DNA from: an uncultured Lachnospiraceae bacterium
Lineage (GTDB): Bacteria > Bacillota > Clostridia > Lachnospirales > Lachnospiraceae
Reading direction: 5' to 3'
Length of the DNA stretch: 64,000 bases
Assembly (NCBI GenBank): GCA_959022495.1
Contig: CAUEYX010000003.1
Span: forward strand, 62,001 to 126,000
Below the pieces are notes generated by a model. The model was given only the letters and a program-made list of their open reading frames with translations. It did no database searches and was not told where the DNA came from. A program made the translations under genes and the position numbers. Positions 23,774 through 32,638 of this stretch are shown here, one piece after another. How positions within the stretch are numbered: the stretch's first letter is position 1; each line of letters opens with the position of its first letter.

Positions 23774-26038
23774 ATGAAGATTCAGGAAAGATTAGAGGCA
23801 TATCTGGGAAAAGCGGTATCCCAGGCAGCGAATGAGGAGATTTACAATGGGCTTCTTACCATCGTGCAGGATATGGCGTGGGAGAAGGAGCGCACGGACA
23901 GCAAAAAGAAGCTGTATTATATTTCAGCGGAGTTTCTGATCGGGAAACTGCTCTCCAACAATATGATTAATCTTGGCATCTATCAGGAAGTAAAAGAGAT
24001 GCTGGAGAAGAACGGGAAAGATATCTGCGAGATCGAGGAGGCGGAGGCAGAGCCTTCTCTGGGGAATGGCGGTCTTGGAAGGCTTGCGGCATGTTTCCTT
24101 GATTCCATTGCCACACTCGGGCTTGCCGGGGACGGGATCGGGCTGAATTACCACCTGGGGCTTTTTAAACAGGAGTTTGAGAACCGTCTTCAGAAGGAGA
24201 CTCCCAATCCATGGATCGGGCAGAAATCATGGCTGAAAAAGACGGATGTCACATACCCGGTGGAGTTTAAAGGGCTGAAAGTAAATGCGCGCATGTATGA
24301 TATTGAGGTGACGGGCTATCAGAACAAGTCGAATAAACTGCATCTCTTTGATCTGGATTCCGTGGATGAGACGATTGTACAGGATGGCATAGCCTTTGAC
24401 AAAGAAGACATCTTGAAGAACCTGACCCTTTTTCTCTACCCGGATGACAGCGATGAGCAGGGAAGACTCCTGCGCATTTATCAGCAGTATTTCATGGTCA
24501 GCGCGGGGGCTCAGCTCATCCTTGATGAGTGTGTGGCAAAGGGATGCACGCTCTATGACCTGCCGGATTATGCGGTGATCCAGATCAATGACACTCACCC
24601 CACAATGGTGATTCCGGAGCTGATCCGCCTGCTTGTGTCCCGGGGGCTTGATATGGACGATGCCATCGATGTGGCGGCGCGGACATGTGCCTACACGAAC
24701 CACACGATTCTCGCGGAAGCGCTTGAGAAATGGCCGGTCCATTATCTGAAAAAGGTGGTTCCGCAGCTGCTGCCCATCATTGAAGTGCTGGACGATAAGG
24801 TGAGGAGAAAGTTTGCGGATGAAAGTGTGGCCATCATTGACCGGAATGACACTGTGCATATGGCACACATTGACATCCATTACGGCTTCAGTGTGAACGG
24901 AGTGGCGGCTCTTCACACGGAAATTTTGAAAAACTCCGAGCTGAATAACTTCTACAAGATCTATCCGGAAAAGTTCAATAATAAGACCAACGGTATCACC
25001 TTCCGCCGGTGGCTGCTCCACTGCAACCCGCTGCTTACGCAGTTCTTAGATGAGACCATCGGGGAGGGCTATAAGAAGGATGCCGCGGAGCTGGAGAAGC
25101 TGTTGAAATATAAAGACGATGAGAAAGTACTTGAGAAGCTGCTGGACATTAAGTATAAGAATAAAGAGGCGCTGGCAGTTTACCTGAAGGAGACCCAGGA
25201 TATTGAGATCAGCCCGGACACGATTTTTGATATCCAGGTTAAGAGGCTCCACGAGTACAAACGCCAGCAGCTCAACGCCCTTTATATCATTGACAAATAT
25301 CTGGAGATCAAGGCAGGGAAAATCCCGGCGGCCCCGGTGACAGCGGTCTTCGGCGCCAAGGCAGCCCCGGCATATGTGATCGCGAAAGATATTATCCATC
25401 TGATCCTCTGCCTGCAGGAGATTATCAACAATGATCCCGAGGTCAGCCCGTACCTGAAAGTGGTCATGGTGGAGAACTACAATGTCACAAAGGCAGGGAA
25501 GCTGATTCCGGCATGTGATATTTCCGAGCAGATATCCCTTGCCTCCAAAGAAGCCAGCGGCACAGGCAACATGAAATTCATGCTGAACGGCGCGGTGACA
25601 CTGGGCACGGAAGACGGAGCGAATGTAGAGATCCACGAAGCGGTGGGTGATGAGAACATTTTCGTGTTCGGCGCGTCCAGCGGCGAAGTGATCGAGCATT
25701 ATGCGAAGGCGGACTACGCGGCGAAAACTTATTATGAAGAAAATCCGTCTGTCAAGGCGGCTGTGGATTTCATTACCAGTGAGGAAATGCGGAAAGTGGG
25801 CCGCGAGGAAAATCTGACAAGGCTGAAAAATGAACTGATCAACAAAGACTGGTTTATGACCCTGCTTGACTTTGCGCCCTACAAGGAAGCTAAGGAGAGA
25901 GCCCTGAGAGCTTACGCGGACAGAAAAGCATGGGCGAAGATGATGCTGGTCAATATCGCGAAAGCGGGATTTTTCTCTTCTGACAGGACAATTGAAGAGT
26001 ATAATAAGGATATCTGGAAATTACAGGAGGACAAATAA
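23774..26038 (+). CDS. glgP: Glycogen/maltodextrin phosphorylase
   Basis: Splits alpha-1,4-glucans with phosphate to release glucose 1-phosphate. The 754-residue protein shows AEFLIGKLLSNNMINLG near residue 56, PSLGNGGLGRLAACFLDS near 92, VKRLHEYKRQQLN near 495 and the pyridoxal-phosphate lysine in EASGTGNMKF MLNGA near 598. I chose ATG 23774, seven bases after AAAGGAG; an upstream ATG at 23744 lacks a site. It is followed after one base by malQ, so the two act as a maltodextrin/glycogen degradation pair. The divergent AraC regulator may control it. Confidence 0.95.
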   Translation: MKIQERLEAYLGKAVSQAANEEIYNGLLTIVQDMAWEKERTDSKKKLYYISAEFLIGKLLSNNMINLGIYQEVKEMLEKNGKDICEIEEAEAEPSLGNGGLGRLAACFLDSIATLGLAGDGIGLNYHLGLFKQEFENRLQKETPNPWIGQKSWLKKTDVTYPVEFKGLKVNARMYDIEVTGYQNKSNKLHLFDLDSVDETIVQDGIAFDKEDILKNLTLFLYPDDSDEQGRLLRIYQQYFMVSAGAQLILDECVAKGCTLYDLPDYAVIQINDTHPTMVIPELIRLLVSRGLDMDDAIDVAARTCAYTNHTILAEALEKWPVHYLKKVVPQLLPIIEVLDDKVRRKFADESVAIIDRNDTVHMAHIDIHYGFSVNGVAALHTEILKNSELNNFYKIYPEKFNNKTNGITFRRWLLHCNPLLTQFLDETIGEGYKKDAAELEKLLKYKDDEKVLEKLLDIKYKNKEALAVYLKETQDIEISPDTIFDIQVKRLHEYKRQQLNALYIIDKYLEIKAGKIPAAPVTAVFGAKAAPAYVIAKDIIHLILCLQEIINNDPEVSPYLKVVMVENYNVTKAGKLIPACDISEQISLASKEASGTGNMKFMLNGAVTLGTEDGANVEIHEAVGDENIFVFGASSGEVIEHYAKADYAAKTYYEENPSVKAAVDFITSEEMRKVGREENLTRLKNELINKDWFMTLLDFAPYKEAKERALRAYADRKAWAKMMLVNIAKAGFFSSDRTIEEYNKDIWKLQEDK

Positions 26039-26039
26039 A

Positions 26040-27521
26040 ATGAAAAGAGCGAGCGGAATTTTACTGCCCGTATTCTCCCTGCCGTCAAAGTATGGGATCG
26101 GATGTTTTTCGAAAGAAGCTTACAAATTCGTGGATATGCTCAAGGAGGCGGGACAGAGTTACTGGCAGATCCTGCCGCTTGGACCGACTGGTTACGGGGA
26201 TTCCCCGTATCAGTCTTTCTCCACATATGCGGGCAATCCATATTTTATTGATCTTGAGACCCTTATCAGGGAAGGGCTTCTGACGGAAGATGAGTGCAGG
26301 GAGTACGATTTTGGAGACCGGGAAGATCGGATTGATTATGAGAAGATCTATCAGTCCAGGTTCAAAGCGCTTAAGAAGGCATATCAGCGTTTCTGGAAGG
26401 ATGAGGAGTATGAGCGGTTCATTGCGGAAAATGCTTTCTGGCTGGACGATTACTGCCTGTATATGGCGGTGAAAGACAAAAATGAAGGCGTGAGCTGGAA
26501 TGAGTGGGACGCCCCGCTTAAAAATCGAGAGGAAGAAGCGCTGTCCAGAGCACGGGGAGAACTGACGGAGGAGATTGATTTCTATAAGTTCCAGCAGTAT
26601 GAGTTTGACCGGCAGTGGAAGAGACTGCACGCTTACGCCAATGAGCGGGGCGTGAAGATTATCGGTGATATCCCCATTTATGTGGCATTTGACAGTGCGG
26701 ACACATGGGCAGCGCCCCAGATGTTCCAGTTTGACGATCACAACGAGCCCACGGGGGTGGCGGGATGCCCGCCGGACGCGTTTTCCGCTACGGGACAGCT
26801 CTGGGGGAATCCGCTGTATGACTGGGAATATCATAAGAACACGGGGTATGAGTGGTGGATACGCAGGATCGAATACTGCCTGAACCTGTATGATGTAGTA
26901 AGGATTGACCATTTCCGGGGATTTGACGAATATTATTCCATTCCATATGGGGAGAAGACCGCTGTCAATGGGAAATGGATGCCGGGTCCGGGGATGGATC
27001 TGTTCCGGGCTATTGAGGCGAAACTGGGCAGACCGGAGATCATTGCTGAGGATCTGGGATTTTTGACACCCAGTGTGCTCAAACTTCTGGAAGACAGCGG
27101 TTTCCCGGGCATGAAAGTGCTTCAGTTCGCGTTCGACGCCAGGGAGTCTTCCAATTATCTTCCACATACATATCCCAGAAACTGTGTGGTATACACGGGA
27201 ACACATGACAATGATACAACGCGGGGCTGGTATCATGAGGTCGGAAAATATGCCCGGGATTTTGCCAAGGAGTATATGTGCAAGCCCAGGCTGGATGAAG
27301 ACAGCCTGACAGGCGACTTTATCAGCATGGCAATGGGCAGTGTGGCGGACCTGTGCGTGATTCCCATGCAGGATTATCTGGGCCTGGGGAGCGAGGCGCG
27401 CGTCAATATCCCGTCCACGCTCGGAGGAAACTGGGCGTGGAGGATGAAAGAGGGGCAGTTTGACAGGGAGGCAGCAAGGGAGGTCTTAAGGGTGACCAGG
27501 CTGTACGGAAGGCTGCCGTAA
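26040..27521 (+). CDS. malQ: 4-alpha-glucanotransferase (amylomaltase, GH77)
   Basis: Transfers glucan segments between maltodextrins, giving chains long enough for the phosphorylase. The 493-residue protein has the family N-terminus RASGILLPVFSLPSKYGIG, LPLGPTGYGDSPYQ, the nucleophile aspartate region VRIDHFRGFDEY near residue 295, IIAEDLGFLTP near 338 and GTHDNDTTRGW near 393. The ATG lies one base after the glgP stop codon and is served by GGAGG inside the end of glgP, so translation is coupled. Confidence 0.95.
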   Translation: MKRASGILLPVFSLPSKYGIGCFSKEAYKFVDMLKEAGQSYWQILPLGPTGYGDSPYQSFSTYAGNPYFIDLETLIREGLLTEDECREYDFGDREDRIDYEKIYQSRFKALKKAYQRFWKDEEYERFIAENAFWLDDYCLYMAVKDKNEGVSWNEWDAPLKNREEEALSRARGELTEEIDFYKFQQYEFDRQWKRLHAYANERGVKIIGDIPIYVAFDSADTWAAPQMFQFDDHNEPTGVAGCPPDAFSATGQLWGNPLYDWEYHKNTGYEWWIRRIEYCLNLYDVVRIDHFRGFDEYYSIPYGEKTAVNGKWMPGPGMDLFRAIEAKLGRPEIIAEDLGFLTPSVLKLLEDSGFPGMKVLQFAFDARESSNYLPHTYPRNCVVYTGTHDNDTTRGWYHEVGKYARDFAKEYMCKPRLDEDSLTGDFISMAMGSVADLCVIPMQDYLGLGSEARVNIPSTLGGNWAWRMKEGQFDREAAREVLRVTRLYGRLP

Positions 27522-27581
27522 TCTGCTCCGCGTGTTTCATATGCGTTCCTGTTCTATGCTTCGGTATCATGTGGTTCTGTA

Positions 27582-27610
27582 TTGTCTGGGGGAGGATGAT
27601 CTGATAAAAT
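27582..27610 (+). promoter_or_regulatory. Possible sigma-A promoter
   Basis: TTGTCT at 27582-27587 and TAAAAT at 27605-27610 with a 17-bp spacer, 40 bp before the SdpI-like gene. A match to the consensus only, with no other support. Confidence 0.4.
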
Positions 27611-27649
27611 AGTGCTTGTGAAAATGATCGGAAGGGAGATTTGGCAGGT

Positions 27650-28003
27650 ATGAATGAAACAGTGGTGATCCTCTATCAGGTTCTCGCCCTGATTTTCGCG
27701 GTGACGGGAACTATTGTCTTAAGAAATCGCTCTTCGTTTCCGGATACAAGGGCAGGGTATCATGGTAAGGAAGCGATGAAAAATAAAGAGAATTGGGAAT
27801 ACGCCAACGGATTTTGTGGAAAACTGTGCCTGATATGTGCGGTTGTGTTTCTTTTGATCCCGCGCGTTTTAATGGCTGCGGGCGCGGGAAACGCGGCAGG
27901 CATTGTGGTTCTTATCGCTGGCGGCGCGCTGGCGGCAGCCGCCGCTGTACTCCTTCCGGCCAAGATGCTGCGGAGGAGAAATGCGCATGAGAAGAAAAAA
28001 TAA
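27650..28003 (+). CDS. SdpI-like membrane protein
   Basis: Small membrane protein of 117 residues with three hydrophobic segments (about 8-25, 58-77 and 80-105) and a basic tail RRRNAHEKKK. Between the first two segments, KNKENWEYANGFCGKLC resembles the N-x-x-x-W-x-x-A-N signature of the SdpI/YhfL group. In Bacillus SdpI confers immunity to the SDP toxin, but most small relatives have no known role. ATG 27650 is preferred to TTG 27641 on distance from AAGGGAG. It precedes the broken GH2 gene by 43 bp. Confidence 0.6.
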   Translation: MNETVVILYQVLALIFAVTGTIVLRNRSSFPDTRAGYHGKEAMKNKENWEYANGFCGKLCLICAVVFLLIPRVLMAAGAGNAAGIVVLIAGGALAAAAAVLLPAKMLRRRNAHEKKK

Positions 28004-28046
28004 GCAGGTTACAGCCTGTTATTGAAAATCGCAGGAGGGCAGGACC

Positions 28047-29833
28047 ATGAGGCAGCTTGATACAAGGTGGGGCAGGGCGATTGATCCGGAGCATGTCCTT
28101 GAGGAATATCCCAGGCCCCTGATGGTCAGGGACAGCTATCGGAATCTGAACGGTTACTGGGACTATGCGTTTACGAAGGCATTCCGAAGGCCAAAGAGAT
28201 ATGAGGGGAAGATCCTGGTGCCGTTCTCGCCGGAGAGCGCGCTCTCCGGCGTATTAAGGCAGCTTCAGCCAGATGAGTATTTGTGGTACCGGCGGTCTTT
28301 TTCCGTCGCTGGCTGGGAAACGCGCGGAGGGGGAAGACGGCTGATCCTGCACTTCGGCGCTGTGGACCAGGCGTGCGCGGTCTATGTGAATGGACGGAAG
28401 CTGGCACGGCATACGGGCGGATACCTGCCGTTTGAAATAGACATTACGGAAGCCGTGAAAGATGGAGAAAATGAACTTCTCGTGGCGGTTAAGGATTTAA
28501 GTGATACGTCTTATCATGCCAGGGGCAAGCAGAAACTCAAACGGGGCGGCATGTTCTACACTGCCCAGAGCGGGATCTGGCAGACCGTGTGGATGGAAGA
28601 GGTGCCCAGGCATTATATCAAGTCCGTGGAGGCTGTCCCAAGCCTGGAGAGAGGGACCGTGCAGATCCGGGCTGAGTCTGACAGGGACACAGAGAGCGGG
28701 CAGAAAGTACAGATCTGTGTGAGGCGTCCCGGTCTCTATGCGCAGACCGCGGAAAGAAGTGGGAGAGAAGAAGACGGTGAGATTCTCTGTACTGTGCAGG
28801 GACAAAGCGGCCAGTGGACTGAGGTGTCCATTTCAGAGGTGAAGAGATGGGAATGCGAAGAGCCATGGCTTTATTTCTTTACTGTAAAAATGGGTGAGGA
28901 CACGGTTGAAAGCTATTTCGCGATGCGCAGGTTTTCCGTGGAGAAGGATCAAAATGGCATCCCCAGGATCTGTCTCAATGGCAGGGCGCAGTTCCAGAAC
29001 GGGGTGCTGGATCAGGGATATTGGCCCGATGGGCTATATACCGCGCCGTCGGACGAAGCTCTGATTTTTGACATCGAAGAGATGAAGAAAACCGGGTTTA
29101 ATATGGTGCGCAAGCATTTAAAAATCGAGCCCCAGAGATGGTACTGGCACTGTGACCGGCTGGGGATGGTGGTATGGCAGGACATGGTTAATGGCGGTGG
29201 GGCTTACAAGCCCTGGTTTGTGACCTATCTGGCCACAGCGCTTTCTTGGAGAAAAACCATGTCCGGGACAGTCATTTATGGGTTCTGGCAAGGCAGGACA
29301 TCCGCGGAAGGAGAGAGTTCGTCCGGGAGATGAAAGAGACAATCCGGCTGTTAAAGGGATATCCCAGTATCTGCACATGGGTGATCTTTAATGAGGGCTG
29401 GGGGCAGTTTGAGGCACAGGAACTGACCCGGATCGCGGGCGAGTGTGATCCTGACAGGCTGATCGATCAGGCCAGCGGCTGGTTCGACCAGGGCGGCGGT
29501 CACTTAAAGAGCGTCCACAATTACTTCTTTCGGCTGGGCGTGAAGCCGGAAAAAGAGCGGGCGTATGTGCTGTCAGAGATCGGCGGTTATACATTCCAGG
29601 AGGAAGGACACTGCGCGTGTGAAAAACGGTATGGATATGGGGCGCATGAAAGTGAAGATTCCCTGAACCGCGCGTACGGGCAGCTCATGGACCGAGTAAG
29701 GACGCTCATTCCCCAGGGGCTGTGCGCCAGCGTGTACACCCAGTGGTCTGATGTGGAAGAAGAGGTGAACGGCGTGTACACGTATGACAGGGAACACAGG
29801 AAGCTTGGCGGGACCGCCGCCCGGACAAAATAG
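28047..29833 (+). pseudogene. Glycoside hydrolase family 2 gene with a frameshift
   Basis: Two frames together encode one GH2 enzyme of about 595 residues (a beta-galactosidase or beta-glucuronidase relative). Frame one, 28047 to about 29256, holds the jelly-roll sugar-binding domain (YLWYRRSF, GAVDQACAVYVNG, GGYLPFEIDI), the Ig-like domain and the start of the barrel. Frame two, to 29833, continues the barrel with VIFNEGWGQFE (general acid/base glutamate) and YVLSEIGGYTF (candidate nucleophile). The break lies at a run of five A residues, 29252-29256. A sixth A would give RKNHVRDSHLWVLARQDIRG across the junction. Unless shifted, the product ends at 29333 without catalytic residues. A sequencing error at the homopolymer cannot be ruled out. 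Confidence 0.85.
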
Positions 29834-29973
29834 GAGTCTGCTGTTAAAAATCAGGGGCAGGCGGGAGAACCGGTATGGTGTGCGGCCGGCTTTTGTGCTA
29901 GAATAATACAGAAACCATGTCAGCGTGAACGCAGCAGAGAGACAGGTATGAATTGAAAAGCCGAAGGTGGAAA

Positions 29974-30276
29974 ATGGACCATTTAAAAAAGACCGGAATC
30001 AAACCGGTTGTACTGGAAGAAATTAAAAAAATCGCAGAAGAATACGACGTCAAAAAAGTAATCTTATTCGGTTCAAGAGCCCGTGGGGATTATAGCAGGA
30101 CCAGTGATATTGACCTGGCAGCTGCGGGCGGACGAGTGACAGATTTCATATTAGATGTAAAAGATACGACGTCAACACTGCTGAACTATGATATCGTGAA
30201 TTTGGATGATGTTGAGCCGGGAGATTTTTTGGAAGTGATTATGAAAGAAGGAATCGTTCTTTATGAAAAAGTTTGA
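29974..30276 (+). CDS. MntA-like nucleotidyltransferase (antitoxin candidate)
   Basis: Minimal nucleotidyltransferase of about 100 residues. The active-site signature is FGSRARGDY followed by SDIDLA, giving the GSx10DxD pattern that binds metal and NTP. In the HepT/MntA type VII system the MntA partner neutralises HepT by adding AMP residues to a tyrosine. It overlaps the downstream HepT-like gene by 14 bp, the standard arrangement. ATG 29974 closely follows AAGGTGG; TTG 29953 is an alternative. The function as an antitoxin is inferred from pairing and motifs. Confidence 0.8.
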   Translation: MDHLKKTGIKPVVLEEIKKIAEEYDVKKVILFGSRARGDYSRTSDIDLAAAGGRVTDFILDVKDTTSTLLNYDIVNLDDVEPGDFLEVIMKEGIVLYEKV

Positions 30277-30670
30277 TAATTTTGTTTCCAATCTTGAGGT
30301 ACTGCAGAAGGCAGAAAATGAGAATTTAAAAAATGAATTTATTATAAGCGGAATTATTGACAAGTTTTTTGTACAATTTGAATTGAGCTGGAAAGTTTTA
30401 AAAGAACTGCTTCGGTATGAAGGGAAAGGCGCCGCGAATTCCGGTTCGCCTAGAGAAATATTAAAAGCGGCTTATGAAGTCTATGATTTTATAGATGAAG
30501 ATATCTGGCTGGATATGCTGAAATCAAGAAACGATATGACCCATATATATGACGGAGATGCGGCCAAAAGGCTTGTCAATGAGATTTTATATAGATACAT
30601 TCCTGAATTTGTGAAACTGCGCGTGAATATCGAAGAACAATATCTCGATGTCCTGCAGCAGATCTCCTGA
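30263..30670 (+). CDS. HepT-like protein (nucleotidyltransferase substrate-binding, toxin candidate)
   Basis: All-helical protein of 135 residues of the HI0074/HepT family. RNDMTHIY near residue 94 matches the Rx4HxY motif: in characterised HepT proteins this is the RNase active site and its tyrosine is the target of AMP addition by MntA. EDIWLDMLKSRNDMTH is typical of the family. Its start lies inside the partner gene, so translation is coupled. A strong bidirectional hairpin follows. RNase activity is inferred from the intact motif. Confidence 0.8.
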   Translation: MKKFDNFVSNLEVLQKAENENLKNEFIISGIIDKFFVQFELSWKVLKELLRYEGKGAANSGSPREILKAAYEVYDFIDEDIWLDMLKSRNDMTHIYDGDAAKRLVNEILYRYIPEFVKLRVNIEEQYLDVLQQIS

Positions 30671-30720
30671 ATCTAAATAAAAGTCTGGCATTTATAATAT
30701 GATAGATGATAATGGAGCAG

Positions 30721-30766
30721 AAACAGCGGAAGAGATGAGAGTTTGATTTCATCTCTTCCGCTGTTT
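30721..30766. terminator. Bidirectional terminator between hepT-like gene and spoVAC
   Basis: A perfect 18-bp stem with a 10-base loop; arms are 30721-30738 and 30749-30766, beginning AAACAGCGGAAGAG and ending CTTCCGCTGTTT. It sits between two convergent genes and has short T/A runs on both sides. Confidence 0.85.
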
Positions 30767-30796
30767 TAAACGATCTGTAAGGCATATCCTGTCCGT

Positions 30797-31258
30797 TTAT
30801 TTGATCAGAGTACCGATCCAATAGATAAGCCCCAGTGCCCAGCTGGTGAAGATGCCGTAGAGGATGACCGGGCCTGCGATGGTAAAGATTTTACATCCGA
30901 TGCCGAATACCTGCCCCTCTTTTTTGTACTCGATGGCAGGTGCGGCGACAGAGTTGGCGAATCCGGTGATCGGCACCAGCGCGCCGGCGCCGCCCCATTT
31001 CGCCAGGCACGGATAGATGCCCGTACCGGTGAGGAGCACACTGAAGAGGACAAGCAGCATGGAGGTCCAGCCGCTGCAGTCATCCGTTCCCAGCTTTTTG
31101 AGCTCACAGTAATGGTAGATGACCTGTCCGATGAGGCAGATTGTGCCGCCTAAGAGGAAAGCTTTAAGCATATTCAGCCAGACATTGTGCTGAGGGGTCT
31201 TCTCTTTTACATACTGTTCATATTCCTTTTCTTTTTTTAGACGCTGTATCTGATCCAT
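30797..31258 (-). CDS. spoVAC: Stage V sporulation protein AC
   Basis: Membrane component of the SpoVA channel that moves dipicolinic acid into the forespore and out at germination. The 153-residue protein starts MDQIQRLKKEKEYEQYVK and has about four hydrophobic segments; PLLVPITGFANS-like core GALVPITGFANSVAAPAIE and FTIAGPVILYG are family hallmarks. GGAGATTT precedes ATG 31258. In Bacillus and Clostridioides this gene sits upstream of and collinear with spoVAD and spoVAE; here it faces the opposite way. Confidence 0.93.
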   Translation of the reverse strand: MDQIQRLKKEKEYEQYVKEKTPQHNVWLNMLKAFLLGGTICLIGQVIYHYCELKKLGTDDCSGWTSMLLVLFSVLLTGTGIYPCLAKWGGAGALVPITGFANSVAAPAIEYKKEGQVFGIGCKIFTIAGPVILYGIFTSWALGLIYWIGTLIK

Positions 31259-31303
31259 AAGTAAATCTCCTTTCTGCCATGGCCGGCAGTTCGTCGTTTC
31301 TTC

Positions 31304-31332
31304 TAGTATCTGGATTTTCCAGGCAAATATAC
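31304..31332 (-). promoter_or_regulatory. Sigma-G-like promoter of spoVAC
   Basis: On the minus strand GTATA (31332-31328), a 17-bp spacer and GATACTA (31310-31304), close to the forespore sigma-G pattern of -10 CATACTA. It is 46 bp before the spoVAC ATG. Confidence 0.45.
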
Positions 31333-31335
31333 CCT

Positions 31336-31364
31336 GCATATTTTTGGAAGACCTGCACAAAATA
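31336..31364 (+). promoter_or_regulatory. Sigma-F/G-like promoter of spoVADE
   Basis: GCATA at 31336-31340, a 15-bp gap and CACAAAATA at 31356-31364, resembling forespore promoters. It is 36 bp before the spoVAD ATG and back-to-back with the spoVAC promoter candidate. Confidence 0.45.
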
Positions 31365-31399
31365 ATCCAAACGAGAAGACGAAAAGGTGAGGATGAAAT

Positions 31400-32575
31400 A
31401 TGGATCAAATCATAAAAGGAAGCCAGAGCCTGATCTTTCAAAATGCTCCGTACATTGTGAGCGCGGCATCGGTTGTGGGGAGCAAGGAAGCAGAGGGGCC
31501 TCTGGGCAAATTGTTTGACGTGACAGGCCAGGATGATTTGTTTGGGGCTCAGACCTGGGAGGAAGCAGAGAGCACTATACAGAAAGAGGCGTGCATCCTG
31601 GCCCTCGGAAAAGCGCATGTGGGGGCGGAATCCGTCCGCTATTTGTTCGGAGGGGACCTGCTCCGCCAGGGAATCGCCACCTCCATGGGCGTGGAAGCTC
31701 TTCAGATCCCCATGTTCGGACTGTATGGGGCCTGCTCAACCTCAGGGGAAGCACTGGCACTGGCCGCTATGAGCGCGGCCGCGGGATATGGAGAATACAT
31801 GCTGGCAGTGACCTCCAGCCATTTTGGAAGCGCGGAGAAAGAGTTCCGCTTCCCCTTAGGCTACGCGAGCCAGCGGCCGCTGTCCGCCCATTGGACGGTC
31901 ACAGGCGGCGGGGCTTTCCTTGTCCGGGCTTCGGGGCTTGACAGTCTGAAAGACACGGGAAACAGAAGCGCGGACAATGCGGAACCCGGCGGCAGAACCA
32001 ATGGCGGGACCAGTGGCGGGACCAGTGGCGGGACTGGCAGCGGGAGCAGCGCAGAGGAAAACGGGGTCCGGGGAGGAAAAAAAGACCCGAAGAGAAAGAG
32101 CCATGTGCGTGTCGCGGGAGTGACAGTAGGGAAGATTGTGGATTACGGACTAAAGGACTCCCAGAACATGGGAGCGTGCATGGCGCCGGCCGCCATGGAT
32201 ACCATTGTGCGGAACTTTATGGACATGGGAAGGACAGAGGCGGATTATGACCGGATCATTACAGGCGATCTGGGATACGTGGGGCAGTCGATCCTCTTTG
32301 ACCTGGTCAGGGGGAAAGGGTATGACATCCGGGAGAAGCATCTGGACTGCGGAATGACGATCTTTGATCAGCAGACTCAGGATACGCATGCGGGAGGGAG
32401 TGGCTGCGGCTGCGCGGCGGTGACGCTGGCCTCGTTTGTGCTCCCGAAGATTGAGAAGGGGGAGTGGAAGCGAGTCCTTTTTGTTCCCACAGGAGCTCTG
32501 ATGTCAACGGTGAGTTTTAACGAAGGGGCCAGTGTGCCGGGGATCGCCCATGGCATTGTGCTGGAGCATTGTTAG
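31400..32575 (+). CDS. spoVAD: Stage V sporulation protein AD with a low-complexity insertion
   Basis: Cytosolic thiolase-fold subunit of the SpoVA complex that binds dipicolinic acid. Family sequence is clear: QSLIFQNAPYIVSAASVVG at the start, FGLYGACSTSGEALALAAM near 106, YASQRPLSAHWTVTGGGA near 155 and the C-terminal GGSGCGCAAVTLASF. Members are about 335-340 residues long, whereas this one has 391. The excess is a hydrophilic stretch at about residues 181-233, rich in Gly, Ser, Thr, Asn and Lys. It is encoded partly by a 12-bp tandem repeat (GGCGGGACCAGT at 32003 and 32015, degenerate at 32027). The thiolase core resumes at VRVAGVTVGKIVDYG, so the frame is intact. Confidence 0.93.
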   Translation: MDQIIKGSQSLIFQNAPYIVSAASVVGSKEAEGPLGKLFDVTGQDDLFGAQTWEEAESTIQKEACILALGKAHVGAESVRYLFGGDLLRQGIATSMGVEALQIPMFGLYGACSTSGEALALAAMSAAAGYGEYMLAVTSSHFGSAEKEFRFPLGYASQRPLSAHWTVTGGGAFLVRASGLDSLKDTGNRSADNAEPGGRTNGGTSGGTSGGTGSGSSAEENGVRGGKKDPKRKSHVRVAGVTVGKIVDYGLKDSQNMGACMAPAAMDTIVRNFMDMGRTEADYDRIITGDLGYVGQSILFDLVRGKGYDIREKHLDCGMTIFDQQTQDTHAGGSGCGCAAVTLASFVLPKIEKGEWKRVLFVPTGALMSTVSFNEGASVPGIAHGIVLEHC

Positions 32576-32638
32576 GTCCGGCGTCAGCGCAATGGGAGAT
32601 TTGAACAATAGAGAAACCAGAGGAAAGGTGGAAATGAC

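Noticed and set aside
26085..27236. 383-codon open frame antisense to malQ
   Set aside because: Its translation has no recognisable domain and the plus strand encodes an intact GH77 enzyme; it is a shadow frame of GC-biased codons.
29246..29333. Programmed ribosomal frameshift in the GH2 gene
   Set aside because: The site lacks a standard slippery heptamer and GH2 enzymes are not known to use one; a one-base deletion or read error is simpler.
32003..32038. Short tandem repeats as a CRISPR or VNTR array
   Set aside because: Only two full 12-bp units inside an open spoVAD frame; no spacers, so it is a coding low-complexity stretch.
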